DNA of 64,000 bases from NCBI GenBank assembly GCA_008508345.1, contig QNGE01000995.1, positions 49,400-113,399 on the forward strand. The letters are read 5' to 3'. Position 1 is the stretch's first letter, and every line of letters starts with the position of its first letter. The position numbers and the translations under genes were made by a program. This document shows positions 1-12,900 of this stretch, piece by piece. The stretch comes from Paragonimus westermani. Its lineage: Eukaryota > Platyhelminthes > Trematoda > Plagiorchiida > Troglotrematidae. The notes beneath the pieces were generated by a model that was not told the origin of the DNA, made no database searches, and was given only the letters and a program-made list of their open reading frames with translations.

Positions 1-419
1 GTAAACGGTTGCTCTTCAGGACTTGGTGGAGGACGGCTTCGATTTTGAGTACCGAATGGGTGAACGCATACTAAGTATTCGATTTTTCGGCACTCTAAAC
101 CGGCTACATATCTCAGCGGTGCGCATGTTTCCGTTTGCAAATGATAACGTTATTTGCACACAGTGACGGGCTCTACGGCTTCCATGATCGCGGCATCCAA
201 GTGTGGCCTAGATCTCACCATGGGCCAAATATTTTCTTTCTCAGCCTTATCCTAGCGTAGGTGCTGTTGTTGTACGCGCGACGGAGATTCAAATCAATGG
301 ACATCGTGCAGATATCTGCGTAGACTACCGCTAATTGCGTAGCAACTTATCGACAAGTTCATCCACGTTTTGCGATTTTCGTGCTCATGTGGTGAATGCT
401 AGCTCTGTTGTCGTACGTC

Positions 420-1015
420 TTGAAGAACGTGCGTGGACGAAACCACGGCCTGAAGATGGCCACTGAGCCCTGTGTTTATCACTCACTGGTGCTGTCCAAA
501 TTGGTGTGCGGCGGTATAAAGTAGACACTGTATCCACGTTTCAATTTGTAATGTTGAAGACGCATTCTGGGTATTCTGTGATCGAACATGGTTCCGAACA
601 CCGAGATATTGGGTCGGGCGGACATGGACGGAATGGAAGCCATTTGGATGCTCGTTTAGCTTCGTTGGCCAGGTTGCATCCACCGGAGGAGCGATGACCG
701 GATTCCAAAATATCTGCTATATGGACAACTGAAATCAGGTGAGCGAAATCCTGGTGGTCAGAAGGCGTGGTATTAGGATGTGATCCAGGTGAATCTTTCG
801 CATTGTAGATTGATGTTGAGAAGCATTGGCTTTGAACCGGACGGTTTGGAGGAATATGATGCGGACGGGCGTCTGCAAGTTCAGTGGGCCGCACACAACC
901 GTGAATGTAAGTGGGCGGCACGTAATGGAGCCATCGGCATCGTAGGTCGTGGTGACAACTATGGCGCTGTGATGTGTGCGACCGCGAATGCATCAGCTGA
1001 CTTGGATTATTAGGT
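420..1015 (+). pseudogene. Non-LTR retrotransposon (LINE) remnant, C-terminal part of the RT ORF
   Basis: Read with frame changes, 560-1010 gives the tail of a LINE reverse transcriptase: RWPGCIHRRSDDRIPK, LLYGQLKSGERNPGGQK and then VNLSHC with GLEEYDADGR. This matches the LRW-GH-R, YGEL-GKR-RGGQ, KD-LK, DR--W blocks of RTE/CR1-like elements. There are stops inside. A weaker piece of the preceding region may reach back to about 420. Remnants at 1830-3130 and 12290-13450 are related, and their last 120 bases align to this copy by eye. Clade assignment (RTE versus CR1) is not resolved. Confidence 0.7.
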
Positions 1016-1829
1016 TATCAACGTACTCATAGTACACCATCGGCCAAGAGACAACGAGTACGTTAGAGTCAAGTAGGTTATGTCAGTTATATTCATTGTT
1101 TCTTGTTCGCACCGACCACGGACCACCATCGTTTGAAAACTCACCCACTCCTCTTTTCAGAAACCTGGGTGTCTGTCGCCTTCCATCTAACCTTTTCTCC
1201 GGCTTTGTTGGCGTACTGCATGGCGAATGATTTATCCGTTTTCTTCCAGTCCAGCCTTGAGTTTGGTTTTTCTCACTCATCCTCTCCAGAGTGCACCAAC
1301 GTGTACTCGCACACTGAACTACTTACACTATACTTTCAATACTTTTACTTCCAGTTTAGAACTTATTACTGGAATATCTTTGTTCATCTCATAAGAGATA
1401 GGGGTTTCAGTTTCGTGCTAGTTTATCAACTGGCTAACGAGCGTTGGCCGGCTGGGCACAAAAACCTCACTCACACAACTTTTGGTCTTATTCCTTCGAG
1501 TTTCCACTGGATACGTTGTGTGAGTTGAACCACAAGTGGTACAGCACCAGCCATTCGTGGTGATGGTTATTCGCAAACGTCCTTTGGTTTCGGCTACTGT
1601 GACAGGCTAGTCTGAAACAGATGTAGTCAACCAATGAATACAGTTGTGTACAACGGCGGAAATAGCAGATTGCAGATGATGGGGCTTGCCAGAGGAGGTT
1701 CTGAAGCATAGCGGCTCACTCTGGGGTTGTGCTCTGCTCCAGTTGGTTCACTGCAGCTGGAAGCAAGACATTCCTGTGAAAATTCAAACATGCTGTCAGT
1801 GTACTTTTATTTACACTTGGGGTGAGCAA

Positions 1830-3130
1830 ACAAATCATGGACGATTACCAAGTAACTAGTTTGTTGGGTTGCGCTGGGAAGGCCCTAGCAAGAATCCTGC
1901 TCACTTGAATCACTGGTGGAGTTTTAGAGACGAATATTTTTGTGATGTGGTGTGGATTCCGAGCCAGTAGCATCGCTAATGACACAGTGTCGTTGTATGG
2001 TGTCCTTGTGGGTCTCAATCAGACGTTTGATTCCGTGAGCCGAGACGCACGGTAGACGGTGTTGGCAACTCCGGATGTCCCGATAATTTATTCGGTTTGA
2101 TTAGCTGGTTACTTTTGGTTATAGAGTAGGAAGTGTACTCGTTCAGATCGACCTCTGAGTATTTCGAAACTGTTGTTGGTGTGAAGAAGAGTTATGTCTC
2201 AGTTCCAATCCTATTTGATAGCGCTGGTAATGGTTGTCCTTCAGAGCGGGGAAGGGAGTATGCAGATCGAATACCTTAGAGACAGTTGCCTGTTGAATGT
2301 TCAAACCTGCTACGTAACTCCACCATCTAAATTTTACTGTGAGTAAATGACGATGAGCAATTTTTGCGCTATTAACATGATGTGCAGCACGTGACCATGG
2401 TTCCCGCCATTCAAATTTGGCTTGGACCTCAACAAAAGTAAAACATACCTGAGTTTCATATTAGTGGAGGCGTTGTATAGACTTCTGCTACTTGAATAGC
2501 AGCCTTTCAACGGACTTGTCTATAGACCGGGAGCTAAAACTTCGCTTGGCCAAAACTAACGTCGTTTTCGGATGACCTGAAATTCGACGCAGTCTGTTGG
2601 GAAGAAACAGGCTGCTTGATCGCACAACCATGGCAGTGTCCATATTGTTGTGTGGGTAGAAATCTGGGACACCACATCAACGGAATGTGCGGTAAGTTAA
2701 CAGCATTTTTGTACCATCTCTTAAGTACATGGGGGATATACAGTTGCGTGACATAGATGTGAAATCAAAGAATTTTTCCGAAGAGATGTGCGGGATTAAA
2801 TCCATGTTCGTGCTTTACCAGGTTCATTTTCCGAGACGTGTTTGTCAAGTGGCTGCTGAACTACTTTCTAAGCTATTGTTGTAAGGGTAACTTTGAACAT
2901 GTTAGCAAAATCCCGCTGGCCGGTTGCTCAGATACCATGATACTACCTTTTCGCTTGATTATACCGATGTTGGATAATGGGAGTACGTTAGATTGAACCA
3001 AGCTGCCAAGAAACATCGTGACCACGACGGGCTTCTGAGATGTCTGATGAACAACAGTTGCGTGGCCGTGAAGTGTCACCCGCGGTTCTCAAAGGAAGTG
3101 TAAGTGCCATAGGTAGTGAAGACGTACCCA
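1830..3130 (+). pseudogene. LINE remnant, reverse transcriptase core and tail
   Basis: Short stretches in several frames follow the order of LINE RT blocks: AGKALARILLT (1870s), CGFRASS, GLNQTFDSVSRDA (about 2010-2050), GVKKSYVSVPILFDSA (about 2180), FGLDLNKSKTYLS (about 2410) and LLDRTTMAVSILLCG (about 2610). The catalytic YADD block is not readable as such near 2280. Around 3085-3130 the sequence resembles the 3' end of the copy at 900-1000. Many stops and shifts show it is long dead. Confidence 0.65.
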
Positions 3131-3140
3131 CATGGGGCTG

Positions 3141-4451
3141 TCATGAATATGGTGTGAGCATGGTGTTGTGATTTTGCAATTGCTAGCACATACCCAGTAG
3201 AGAAATCATTCTAGTACTGCTCTAGAAAACGTTCAGTTTTCACTGGCAACTAGTAGGGCATTTGGCTACTATAATGCTCACGTGTCCGAACCATAGAGAA
3301 AAACGGAACTCGCTAGTTAGGTAAATTAAGTGCACATGATTCCGCTGACAGACCAAATTTTTTGTAGTTGTATTTTGCGGGTGTGTATAAATAAGTTTTG
3401 ATTCAAATTCTTGTCTGTCTACTCTATTCAGATAACCTTCTACGTTCAGTTTGTTTCCTAAGCTTTTTCTGGATAACAGGTTTTATGCACAGGGTCAAAG
3501 TGTCGTATGAATCAACTGGATGGCTTGTAATGGAAGGCTAAACATTTGACCTAGATAGTCGATTTCTGCATGACCATCGCTTGGTACCATCACCTCGTCA
3601 GATTCAATACTCATTATTCATGTAGCTAGATATATGACTTTCATGTCCCACGTTCAGTGGCGGTAGCATCGGAATAATACCCACAATTTGAACCACTTTT
3701 GTGATCGAGTTTGACACATGCAATCTGGTAACATATTCGTTACTATCCGTTCAACACAGTTAGCATCTGCATATCGATAATGGAGAACGTGATTCAGATT
3801 CAATCAACAATTGAGATATGTGGTTGTCCACGCCGCGGACCTCCAGGTATTGAAGGTTAACAGAGAGGGCGTACAACTCTGGGTCGAACAGATTGGACGA
3901 CGTGAGGGATATAAACACAAACTGTTGAAAAATGAACTTTCGGAAAGAACTAAAGAACTACGGATGCTCAGCGGGACTACGTGAGTCAGTTCATCGGCCT
4001 CTATGTCGACCCTGTGCAAGTCACGTCGGCTTTGAGCTTTTTCACCCGTATATTCTGTTTTCACATGAACACCGGGATGAAATCCACTTCGAGGCAGTCT
4101 TTGACTAGGCCATAAGAAAGTATTTGTGTTGTAATCGTATGTGTTGCAGAGTTATCTTGATAGGCCAATCAGGGTCCGTTTTGTACCGAATTAGTAGCAC
4201 AAGAATCATCAATCCTTAAGGATGCTCACTTATCAGGTTCAAAACAACAGAGGCTTCACACGTAGCCGAATAAATTAGGTGAATTAGTCATGCTATCCAA
4301 ACTTGCTACCTGAAAGTTTCATTCACTAATTTGATACTCTGTGATCAGTCATATGCACTCGCAAAATGAAAACAAGTCCCATAGAGCGAACGCGAACGGA
4401 AAGTTCAGAGAAAATAATACGGTTTCCTCTATGACCGATTCGTTTGCCAGA
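3141..4451. other. No recognised feature
   Basis: AT-rich sequence with only short chance open frames. I see no repeat family member here. Confidence 0.4.
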
Positions 4452-4685
4452 TCAAGACCCTATTGACAATGCGTTCACCTCGGTCCCAATGCAAACAAAA
4501 TGAATTGGGAATAGTGGTGGTGTTGTTTGTAGCTCGGGTTGATTGTTTTGGTATTGATATGTTCGCCGAGCTTGGCATTTAGGTTGCAAACGTTTCATCA
4601 CCAAGCGAGGTGACATCATCAGTGCGTGAGTGTTTCGGCGTATAATTTTGAATGTGGCGTTTGGTGAAGTTGGATCGATGCCTGC
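4452..4685 (-). repeat. Penelope-like element 3' tail, minus-strand copy
   Basis: On the minus strand this holds the tail pattern I associate with trematode Penelope-like elements: an open reading stretch containing SPNATFKIIRRN and ALMMSPRLVMKRLQPKCQARRTY, then a short extension to 4452. It forms the left arm of the perfect palindrome. The family assignment is by recalled pattern and is moderate. Confidence 0.45.
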
Positions 4686-4836
4686 TCTGCTGTATAAGGG
4701 CAGGCATCGATCCAACTTCACCAAACGCCACATTCAAAATTATACGCCGAAACACTCACGCACTGATGATGTCACCTCGCTTGGTGATGAAACGTTTGCA
4801 ACCTAAATGCCAAGCTCGGCGAACATATCAATACCA
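4549..4836. repeat. Perfect 137-bp inverted repeat with 14-nt spacer
   Basis: Bases 4549-4685 are the exact reverse complement of 4700-4836 with no mismatch that I can find, and 4686-4699 is the spacer. The pairing breaks on both outer sides (4548 against 4837). The left arm continues as repeat to 4452 while the right arm stops, so a full tail lies head to head with a truncated one. Both arms carry the same Penelope-like tail. Confidence 0.95.
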
Positions 4837-5838
4837 GAATGAATTGTTGTCCAATCGCGGCAGCTTCAATGCAACATTAAAAACGGCTCAGTGTATGATA
4901 TGATTATCGGTCGCTTTAGTAATGTGATCGTTAGGGTTGTAATCAAAGCAAGATGTGGCGATGCACAAATGTTAATTGCTATTTCCTACTGAAATCGTTA
5001 GATAGTCCTGTGTGAAAATCTCAGGTGTCTTTTCAAGTGAATTGTTCAGTTCTCCAGGAAAACCATCAGTTTCCGTTTTCCCCCCAGAATTCTTTTAATG
5101 CTCTTGTCTGCTGTCAAACCCACCCACCTCAGACACTTAACATGTTGTGGTCGTCTTCTAATCTAACTATGAGTCTCTTAGTGCACTCATTCGTGATTCC
5201 ATTTTCCACCTTACATACATGATTGCCCGAGTCGATTTCACACTATTCTTCCGCTGTGGCCCACGAAACGAATAATATTGCTTTACACTACTAGCGAAAA
5301 AGACGGGTTGAGTGTAACAACAACCCACAATTCCTAGAAAATCAGAAAAAGTCGAAGATTTACATGTGTTTTGTTTGGAGCCTTTTGACAGTAGATGCTG
5401 GGAAATGCCAGTGACGTGTATTTTCACATATCTTGTGACGACAATTTACATTAATTAGATGCGGTCATAAAACCACTACTTTGCTAGTTTCCGGATCAGG
5501 TCGTTTCCTACAGCATGGAGACTAATCAGTCAGGTTCTCATCAGCTCTCGACATCCAGATGCCACTGACCACCTTGTTCGTGAGCTGTTTTGTAATTTCG
5601 GTGCGATCATCGTTATCCTTGATAACGATTACTTGGTTCACCATGTTTCATTCCGTTTTGTTCATATATTCGAGCCTTTTACAACTTGTTGACAGTGCAA
5701 AAGTACACGTCTGATGTCTGTGTTAGGTTTGCATACCATTCACCTTACAGTAGAGTATAATTTAGTATTTTAGTGAGGGTACGTGTAGCTCATTGCTTAT
5801 CAGATTTGAACGACATAGCTTTGTTGAAAGTTTTGTAT
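4837..5838. other. No recognised feature, 3' flank of the receptor gene
   Basis: AT-rich sequence between the palindrome and the receptor 3' end. Open frames are short and show no conserved motif. Confidence 0.4.
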
Positions 5839-5844
5839 TTTAAT
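5839..5844 (-). promoter_or_regulatory. Possible ATTAAA polyadenylation signal of the nAChR gene
   Basis: No AATAAA was seen within about 500 nt after the stop. ATTAAA, the common variant, occurs about 137 nt past the stop codon. This is only a positional guess. Confidence 0.25.
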
Positions 5845-5980
5845 GATGTTTCATGCTTGATCCGTAGACGTAAAAAAAAGAACAACACGTTTTACATGAT
5901 GTCCTTTCTACATTTCAAATCGGTGGATAATTCTACTAGTTAGTGTTGAACAAGCTCCGTTTACAGACTACTTACATTGC

Positions 5981-6939
5981 TTACGGAATTATTTCTGGTT
6001 TGAATAAAGGCATGATTATTAGGATGATGACGCTTGTCAGGCTGGCCACCAACAAGAACAACCAAAACAGTAAACGGTCCACAATGACCGCGACCATTTG
6101 CCATTCGTTGATCATGGCAAACACAATCTGTTCACTGGTTTGTTTTTGTTGCAAGTGATCCAAACACGCGAGTAGTCGGGCTTGGTTTACGGTAGCTTGT
6201 TGTATCAAATTGGCCAAACCCATTGTTAGAGAGTTATACATTTTGTCTGATCGAACCACTGAGGGGTCCAGACTCGGTGGTTGGTTTATTGTGAGGTCTG
6301 TTTCTTCGTTGGTTTGTACGTCTTGGTCATACTGTTGTTTGAATGATTGTAGGCATCGTTCCTCTGTGATCCTTCCTGGTGGACTTGCACCGACGGGTAT
6401 ATATTTTGAGTTTTCCACAACCGGTATTCGGCAAAATTTTGTACTTCCATCTGTTTCGTGCTGCATGTTCACGGCTTGGGTATTTCCGCTGTCCTCTGTT
6501 GGTGGAATTCCCACGGTGAGTGAAATTCTATGGTTTTCCATCTCCAGAGAACCCTTTGCGAAACACTGTTTTAGATCAATATTTACCGCTTCCTTGTTGT
6601 GTGCGATCGGGTCGCCGTTTTTACTTGGTTGGTTAGGAAGATAAGGGTAACGATTTACCGATCGAGCTTGTGAGGCATCGATACAATCCGACTTTTCTGT
6701 AGTAGGCTGTATTTTCAAATTGTCTACCATATTTGGATAGTCACCTCCCGATTGAAGATTTAGGCGGTAACGACGAATGGTGGACATACGCAGGAGTGGT
6801 GCAATCATGTCGAACAGGAATATACGAAGCCATTCAGGCACTGGTGCGTGATTCGCGCTCCGATGATGAATGTGTAAAACACCAACAGTCAGAATGATGG
6901 AAAGCGAGGTCATAGCCATTGTCACAGTCAAGTAGATCC
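5981..6939 (-). CDS. nAChR last exon: M3, cytoplasmic loop, M4
   Basis: The exon starts at 6939 after an ATTTCGATAG acceptor and completes the Gly of PLIG, followed by [13 protein letters not shown] (M3) and [17 protein letters not shown], the usual start of the cytoplasmic loop. The loop is long (about 260 residues), polar and poorly conserved. The amphipathic MA helix runs into M4 around [16 protein letters not shown], and the protein ends FKPEIIP before TAA at 5983-5981. The open frame continues upstream of 6939 to 7057, but that part is intron: the splice phase and the PLIGIYL junction fix the start. Confidence 0.97.
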
Positions 6940-9900
6940 CTATCGAAATAGGAGGAAACGGATTTTGTGGTGAACGACAATCATGGCTTTTAGTATTTGC
7001 ATACAATTTTACGCTTGTTGAACTTTTGTAACTTATAAAATAACTTCCAAAACTCACTTATCTAACTTTTTGCATAGTACAGTTAGTCAGTAGTTTTCAG
7101 ATACCTTAGGATAAAAGGAGTAGTGGATTGTAACAGCTTAACGTTACCGAGAGGTCGTAGTTACACGTGCATTTGTTTGAGCTAACAGGATATAATCTTC
7201 GAAAGTCCAATCCTTTTTAAACGACTGTCCTCTTTGGCTTTCGCGTTTCGTTTTCTCGTGGTTGGTCTGCAAACGAGCAGCTATCTACCGTAGACCCACA
7301 TGTGGGTTGAGAGAAGTGTTGCAAACAGATGATTCAAATAACTGACAGCAAGGTGATGATCGGCATCTGTTTTGACTTTGCTGGGTCTCATCAACAACAC
7401 GCTCGCCAGGGATTTGAACCCATGAATCACGAATAACTGGTAGATTGCAGTCCAGGCACTTGTCTGCTGGACCACGGGATCACGATCACCCGGATTACCA
7501 CTGGCGGTCGCTGGGACCAACTGTTCGCATTGTGCAATTGTGTTTGCAATAATGGTGCTTTTTTCAGCGGAAGCTAACGTGATCTCGCTTGAATCATACC
7601 TAAAAATTTCACCTGCAGGATGACAATCTACCGAGGGAGTAAACTCCGTTTCAATGGCTTCCCATAGTTGTGCATCAACCAGGAGTTTTTCTGGTTCAGG
7701 AACCTGTAATCCCATGTCTAAAACTCACTTCTTTCCTCTTATTTGCGTAACGAGTCACGAACTGTGAAAAATTGAACAGTGCACGGCTCAATGTAATCAG
7801 AATTTATCAGACAGACAGTACCTTTCAGAAAAACGACAGCGTGTACACAGTTTTGCAACTGGACGGCAACAATATCTATTGTTTAAGTCTGTCAGTTGTT
7901 CAGTCAACTAGTCTTAATTGTCAGTCTGTTGCAGACATACACTTCTGAATAGACCCCAGCAACATATTGTATTGGCTGCACATTCCCAGTTGGGGTGCTG
8001 GTGCAGTCTAATAATACTACCCACAAAGAGCGGTTATTTCATGTCAATCCAAAGTTCATCTACAGTCTTCCTTATCTGTACTCTGCTTTTTCACAGCGTA
8101 GTACAGTCATGCGGTACCGTCATTAATCATATTCACTTGTCGAGTTGACTCGTTCACTTAATTTGATGAACATGAAGTATCTGCTGGCCCTATAAAGTTT
8201 CGTTGTTAAATCAAACCATGTGGATATAACGCGACACCTGAACAACCTAAAACCACTTGTTACCGCGGCCACCCACCTCATAATTGGATTTAGTGAACAG
8301 ATAACTCAAAATTGTGCAACTCTGCCAAATAGAGTCGATTCTTTCCGCCTGATGAATACTCAAATATACTTCGGAACTTTCGAAGCATAAAATGCCATCG
8401 CTGGAGACGATGAACGTATGCAAAGCAAGGCTGAGAAAACGCGTATGTGATTGTGCATGTACACAAAAAAATGAGGCGAGAGATTCATCGGTGGAGCTTT
8501 GGATTTTAACTTATATTCAATGTTCGTGGATTGAAAAACTGATGTCCTCATTGCGTACATTTCTTTCTTTGAGAACACAAAATGAATACAGTGGTAGTGT
8601 AGTTCACTAAAGACAGAAATGTCTAACGACGAAGTAACCATGAATGGACCAGCAGAATGAACCAGCAATGAAGCCTTCCGCTTATAGCTTTGTGTGAAGA
8701 GTATTACTGAAATCAATTGTGTAACCTCCGGAAACAGACAAGAAGACTCACAGATCAGTCATTCCTAGTGATCGGTAGATTACAGTTAAACAATGGTTTC
8801 CGTAATCAATTTTTAAGGGTGCATGCAACGAAAACCTGTGTGACATGTTAGATAGGTATGCTGTCTCTGTCTCAGAAGATTGAAAAGACGAACGGAAATC
8901 GAATTTCCACTGATCAATATCACACTTGTGTAGTTCGATCTATGGCACCAACAAACTTGTCATGTGTCACGATTGAAATAAGCTAATTCATGGTAGGATG
9001 GGAATAGCTGACGAAACGTTAAGACCAATTAAGTGTCCGATGGGATTAACTGATTTCACCTGAAGTGTGTAATGAATACATTACGTCCTTTAAGATGCCT
9101 ATTATTAGCTGTGAGTTACCTCATCGATTACAGCATTTCTCAGTGAACTTCTAACAAATTCTTTAATATTTTGTCCCGCTCGCTCTAAAACTTCCTACAT
9201 TCAAGTAAAATCTCTTTCACTTCATTCACTGTTTATGTACTTTATGGTTACTTCAACACTCCTGGTGAATTTTCCGACAAGCTTCTGTTTGATTGATCTC
9301 ATCATTTCCACGACATAATCACCAAATCTACCAGCAGCTATGCTCCGGACTTATGGTAAAGAACAGTTCTCCTGTAGGACATCAGTTCTTTCTGACCTTA
9401 TGCTTTTCTAATACAAAACAATCGCATGTTCAACATTATAGTTGACTAGCAGTTAGTCCGACGAAAGCGTTTTTATAAACTCATAGTTTACTGTGTTGTT
9501 GTTGGATATTTCTTGTAACCCCTATGTCTGTTGACTAGATGTTTGTCGATTTAGGGCAAAGAAGGTGAGAAGCACTATCATTATTAATAATGGTTCTCCC
9601 AGGTTTTGTATGACAGCCAATTTAGTACAGGAATTCCCATCAACTGGTATTGAATGTGGTGTCTTGTCAGCGCAACGAGCACGGCTGAAAGTAAAGAGGG
9701 TGCGAAACATCGTGTGGTCTTGCCATCTTACGGTAAGTAAGCGTTGACAGGTTGGACTTCATGTCCTATCCGTATGAACTGTTAGCAATCCGTCATCAGA
9801 TGAACCGTTTTCGTAAAACCCGTACAAACGCTGAGTTGACACATTGCACAGAGGGGAAAAAGCCTAAAAGGGATATACTTATGTATTGATGTGTACAGTT

Positions 9901-12900
9901 TCTTATGTTTTAGAGGGATAACGACTCCATTTAAACCGAAAGGATTCTGACCCCAGTTTGAATCAAACGTTTGTTACCATAAACAGAAGCAATTGCAAGC
10001 GGATACCGCCCTCGAATCGTTACCTATAGAAGGAACTGTTCTTGGTAGCAAAAAACTGGTCTTGAACATTTTAGCCTGTTTTGTGTTCGCTTTGTGGTTC
10101 AGAATTTTTTTAATGTTTAACTCATCCATCTTACACAACAGTCCTTTACTGCTGTGAACTATCTTCGAGCATCGGATGTGTAATTTCGATCTTTTTCCTG
10201 TTCTGTTCAAATTCGCTATGGAAATACGTTATTTCGAATGCCCGACCTCTACATTGTGTATGTCAATTTGTGACAGTAAACAAGATTTATTTTATCGAAT
10301 ACGGACCAACGTTAACATTCGAACGTAGTATCCCCTTCGGTAACGGTTTCTCAGTCAGTCGACTGCAAAATGGAGCACTAGATATTCGAGAGTCCTATTT
10401 TGAAAGAATCTGGAAACTTTCTCTTAATTTTGGAATTTTGGTACTCCAAGGCCACATAGAAACAGGGAAGATGCGATCAGTCGTCAGTGCTTTTCCATCC
10501 GTGATAAATTAAATTCCAAACATCTTTGAAATTTGCGCTATGTTTTACTTTGTGAATTTCTAAGTAAAATTGTTACTTTTTATGGAACAAGTTAAACGTA
10601 ATCGGTGAACTAAATAGACGCTCATCTTTCAGTCTTACTAACAACATTCACCACAGTTTTGTTTTGAATCTCAGCATGTCCTTAAGTTTATCCAAACCTT
10701 TCATCCGTTGTCCTGATACCTTTCCAGTGGATAGAAAAATTACTGAGACATTAAGATTTCCTACAAGCGCAGTGAGATAGAGGAAAGGCTGCGCAGGGAC
10801 AAAGTATCCAGGTCACTGTTTTGAGAAAACACACGGTGTTATCGGAAACACCCTCTTGTGTGTGAGAACATGTGAAACTGTGTCTAGTGAACGTTATGGA
10901 AACGTAACAACCTAACGATAATACTCATATGATTGTTGAGTTAAACAGGAGAGAGCGCATCAAAGACAGACGATTGCACAAACCATCCAACCTTTGCCCC
11001 AATCTTCAAAAATAGCAAAATAATTTGGAATACTGTTGTAATCCGAGTAATTAGACTAAAAAATCGCCTCTACACAAAACGAACAAAACCATAACGAAAG
11101 ACAGTCTATCTTGACTTTGATGGTCTGTTTACACAGATTAGATAAACATAGTTCGATCTCAATTTTTGTTTGATATGTTGCATTTCTTTTTACAGAAAGG
11201 ATGAACTAGTGCTGAAAATAATATGTTGGTTCACCATCAGGTCTATTCAGACAATGGCTGAGAGACATAGAAGAACATCCTGCAAATACATCCTGTATAT
11301 AGACGTTTTCCTGTCAATATTTGTGAACATTGAGGAAAACTACATTTCACCATACTCTACATGAAAGCACCCAAGCAAGTCGTACTAGGACTGCCAAGAG
11401 ACCTTTGATTTGGTACCTCCTCACCAGATAAATTTAACTCAGCTATGCAACAAGTTGTTGGTAAGGTACATCTAGATAGATTAGTTGCTTGGACAAGGTG
11501 ATGGAACTCGGTTACGTTAGCTACATAACTGTAGCCATGCAAGAAATACAAAGTGGAGTAGTCACCGTGTTGTGGGAGGAGTGGTCAGAAGATTTGTTTG
11601 CTGATAATAAGATAAGTCGCCACACCAGAGTAGATGATTTTACATATACTCATGATTTCGATTACTCAGTGTTTAAAGTGATACTCCAACTTGTCTGGTC
11701 GTGTGTGTATGTGGGTACATATGTCGAATCTGGAAGGACGAAGGTTTTGATCAGCATATTCCTCTGAATAAGGATGGCACATAAACCTGACCACCGCGTC
11801 AGTCTAAGAGAAGAGGCTACGGAGTCAAACGACAAACGGTTACGTCCATAGGTTTTTATGTGGCACTACTGACCACGAAGGAGTTCTTAAGATGTGAGGT
11901 ACGACCGTATGAGTATATGGAAGAACCGTACTGACAGCCGCAACACTGATGTCTTTCGTACACGGGAGAATGGGGTTAGGAAAGATACCCCCAAATAAGA
12001 GCACATTGACCTCTCAACAGGTGGTCATGACCATCAGTGTGATATCCTGTGCGGTTGGAGAACTAAGAAGTTTGGTGTACCTCTCATCTACTGTTCCCAA
12101 CAGTAGTCGGAGTGTGCAGTTATTATCTTACTCACAACGGTCCCGAGCGGTGTTTGCACTTTGCCACCAAAGGGGTTAAACTTTCGGATCGGAGGCTTAT
12201 TACCATATCCAAAAACCCTGTTTACACCTAACTTACGGTTGAAACTATTGTAGCAGAGGTTCCAATCGGAGTGCCTCAAGTCAGTCGGAGATATTTCCTT
12301 TGGCACTATTCGTCGAGGCACAGACTGCTTTTTCGCTGCTAGATTGATGCAGAAACAGTCGGCTTGAATGTCGCGTCTCACCGATCGTCATGGAACTGAG
12401 CCCCTTTGATATCGATGCTGTAGCATTGAGTGAATCAAGGTTTGTAGACCAAGATAAGCTTCGAGATGTAGGCACTGGGTGAGTTTTTTGCTGGAGGGGT
12501 TATCCGCCCGAAGGTGCCCTGAGTATAGTCTGTGATTCTCAGTCACCGACCGCGTCAGTTCTTGGGCAGCAGGCGAACAACATGACACCAACCCCCTCGT
12601 CATGCCCATGCGCCTGCGACTCGGTCGAGGTAAGTTCGCCACTCATCGGAGTGGTTGTGGTTCATATATACCACACCGGTGATTCTATGAACCACTGTCC
12701 ACCACAATCTGCATTTGCACAAATCGACAACGAACTGTAGAGAATGGATTACAATTTCACAAGTTTGGTTCGCATACCATTACAAGCACTCACTACCTGA
12801 ATAGCAACAGATATCTCCAGAGGCCAGGTGTTGGAGACTCCTATGGTGAAAGCTGGAGCCACTGTCGAATGTCTTGATAAATGTAGCTAGAAAGATCACA

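Noticed and set aside
1103..1528. 141-codon plus-strand open frame and a minus-strand stretch containing KTDKSFAMQYANKAGEKVRW
   Set aside because: Neither could be tied to a known family. The minus stretch looks protein-like and ends near a GTGAGT, but it is short; it may be part of an unrecognised element.
6210..6644. 144-codon plus-strand open frame
   Set aside because: It is antisense to the cytoplasmic loop coding part of the last receptor exon.
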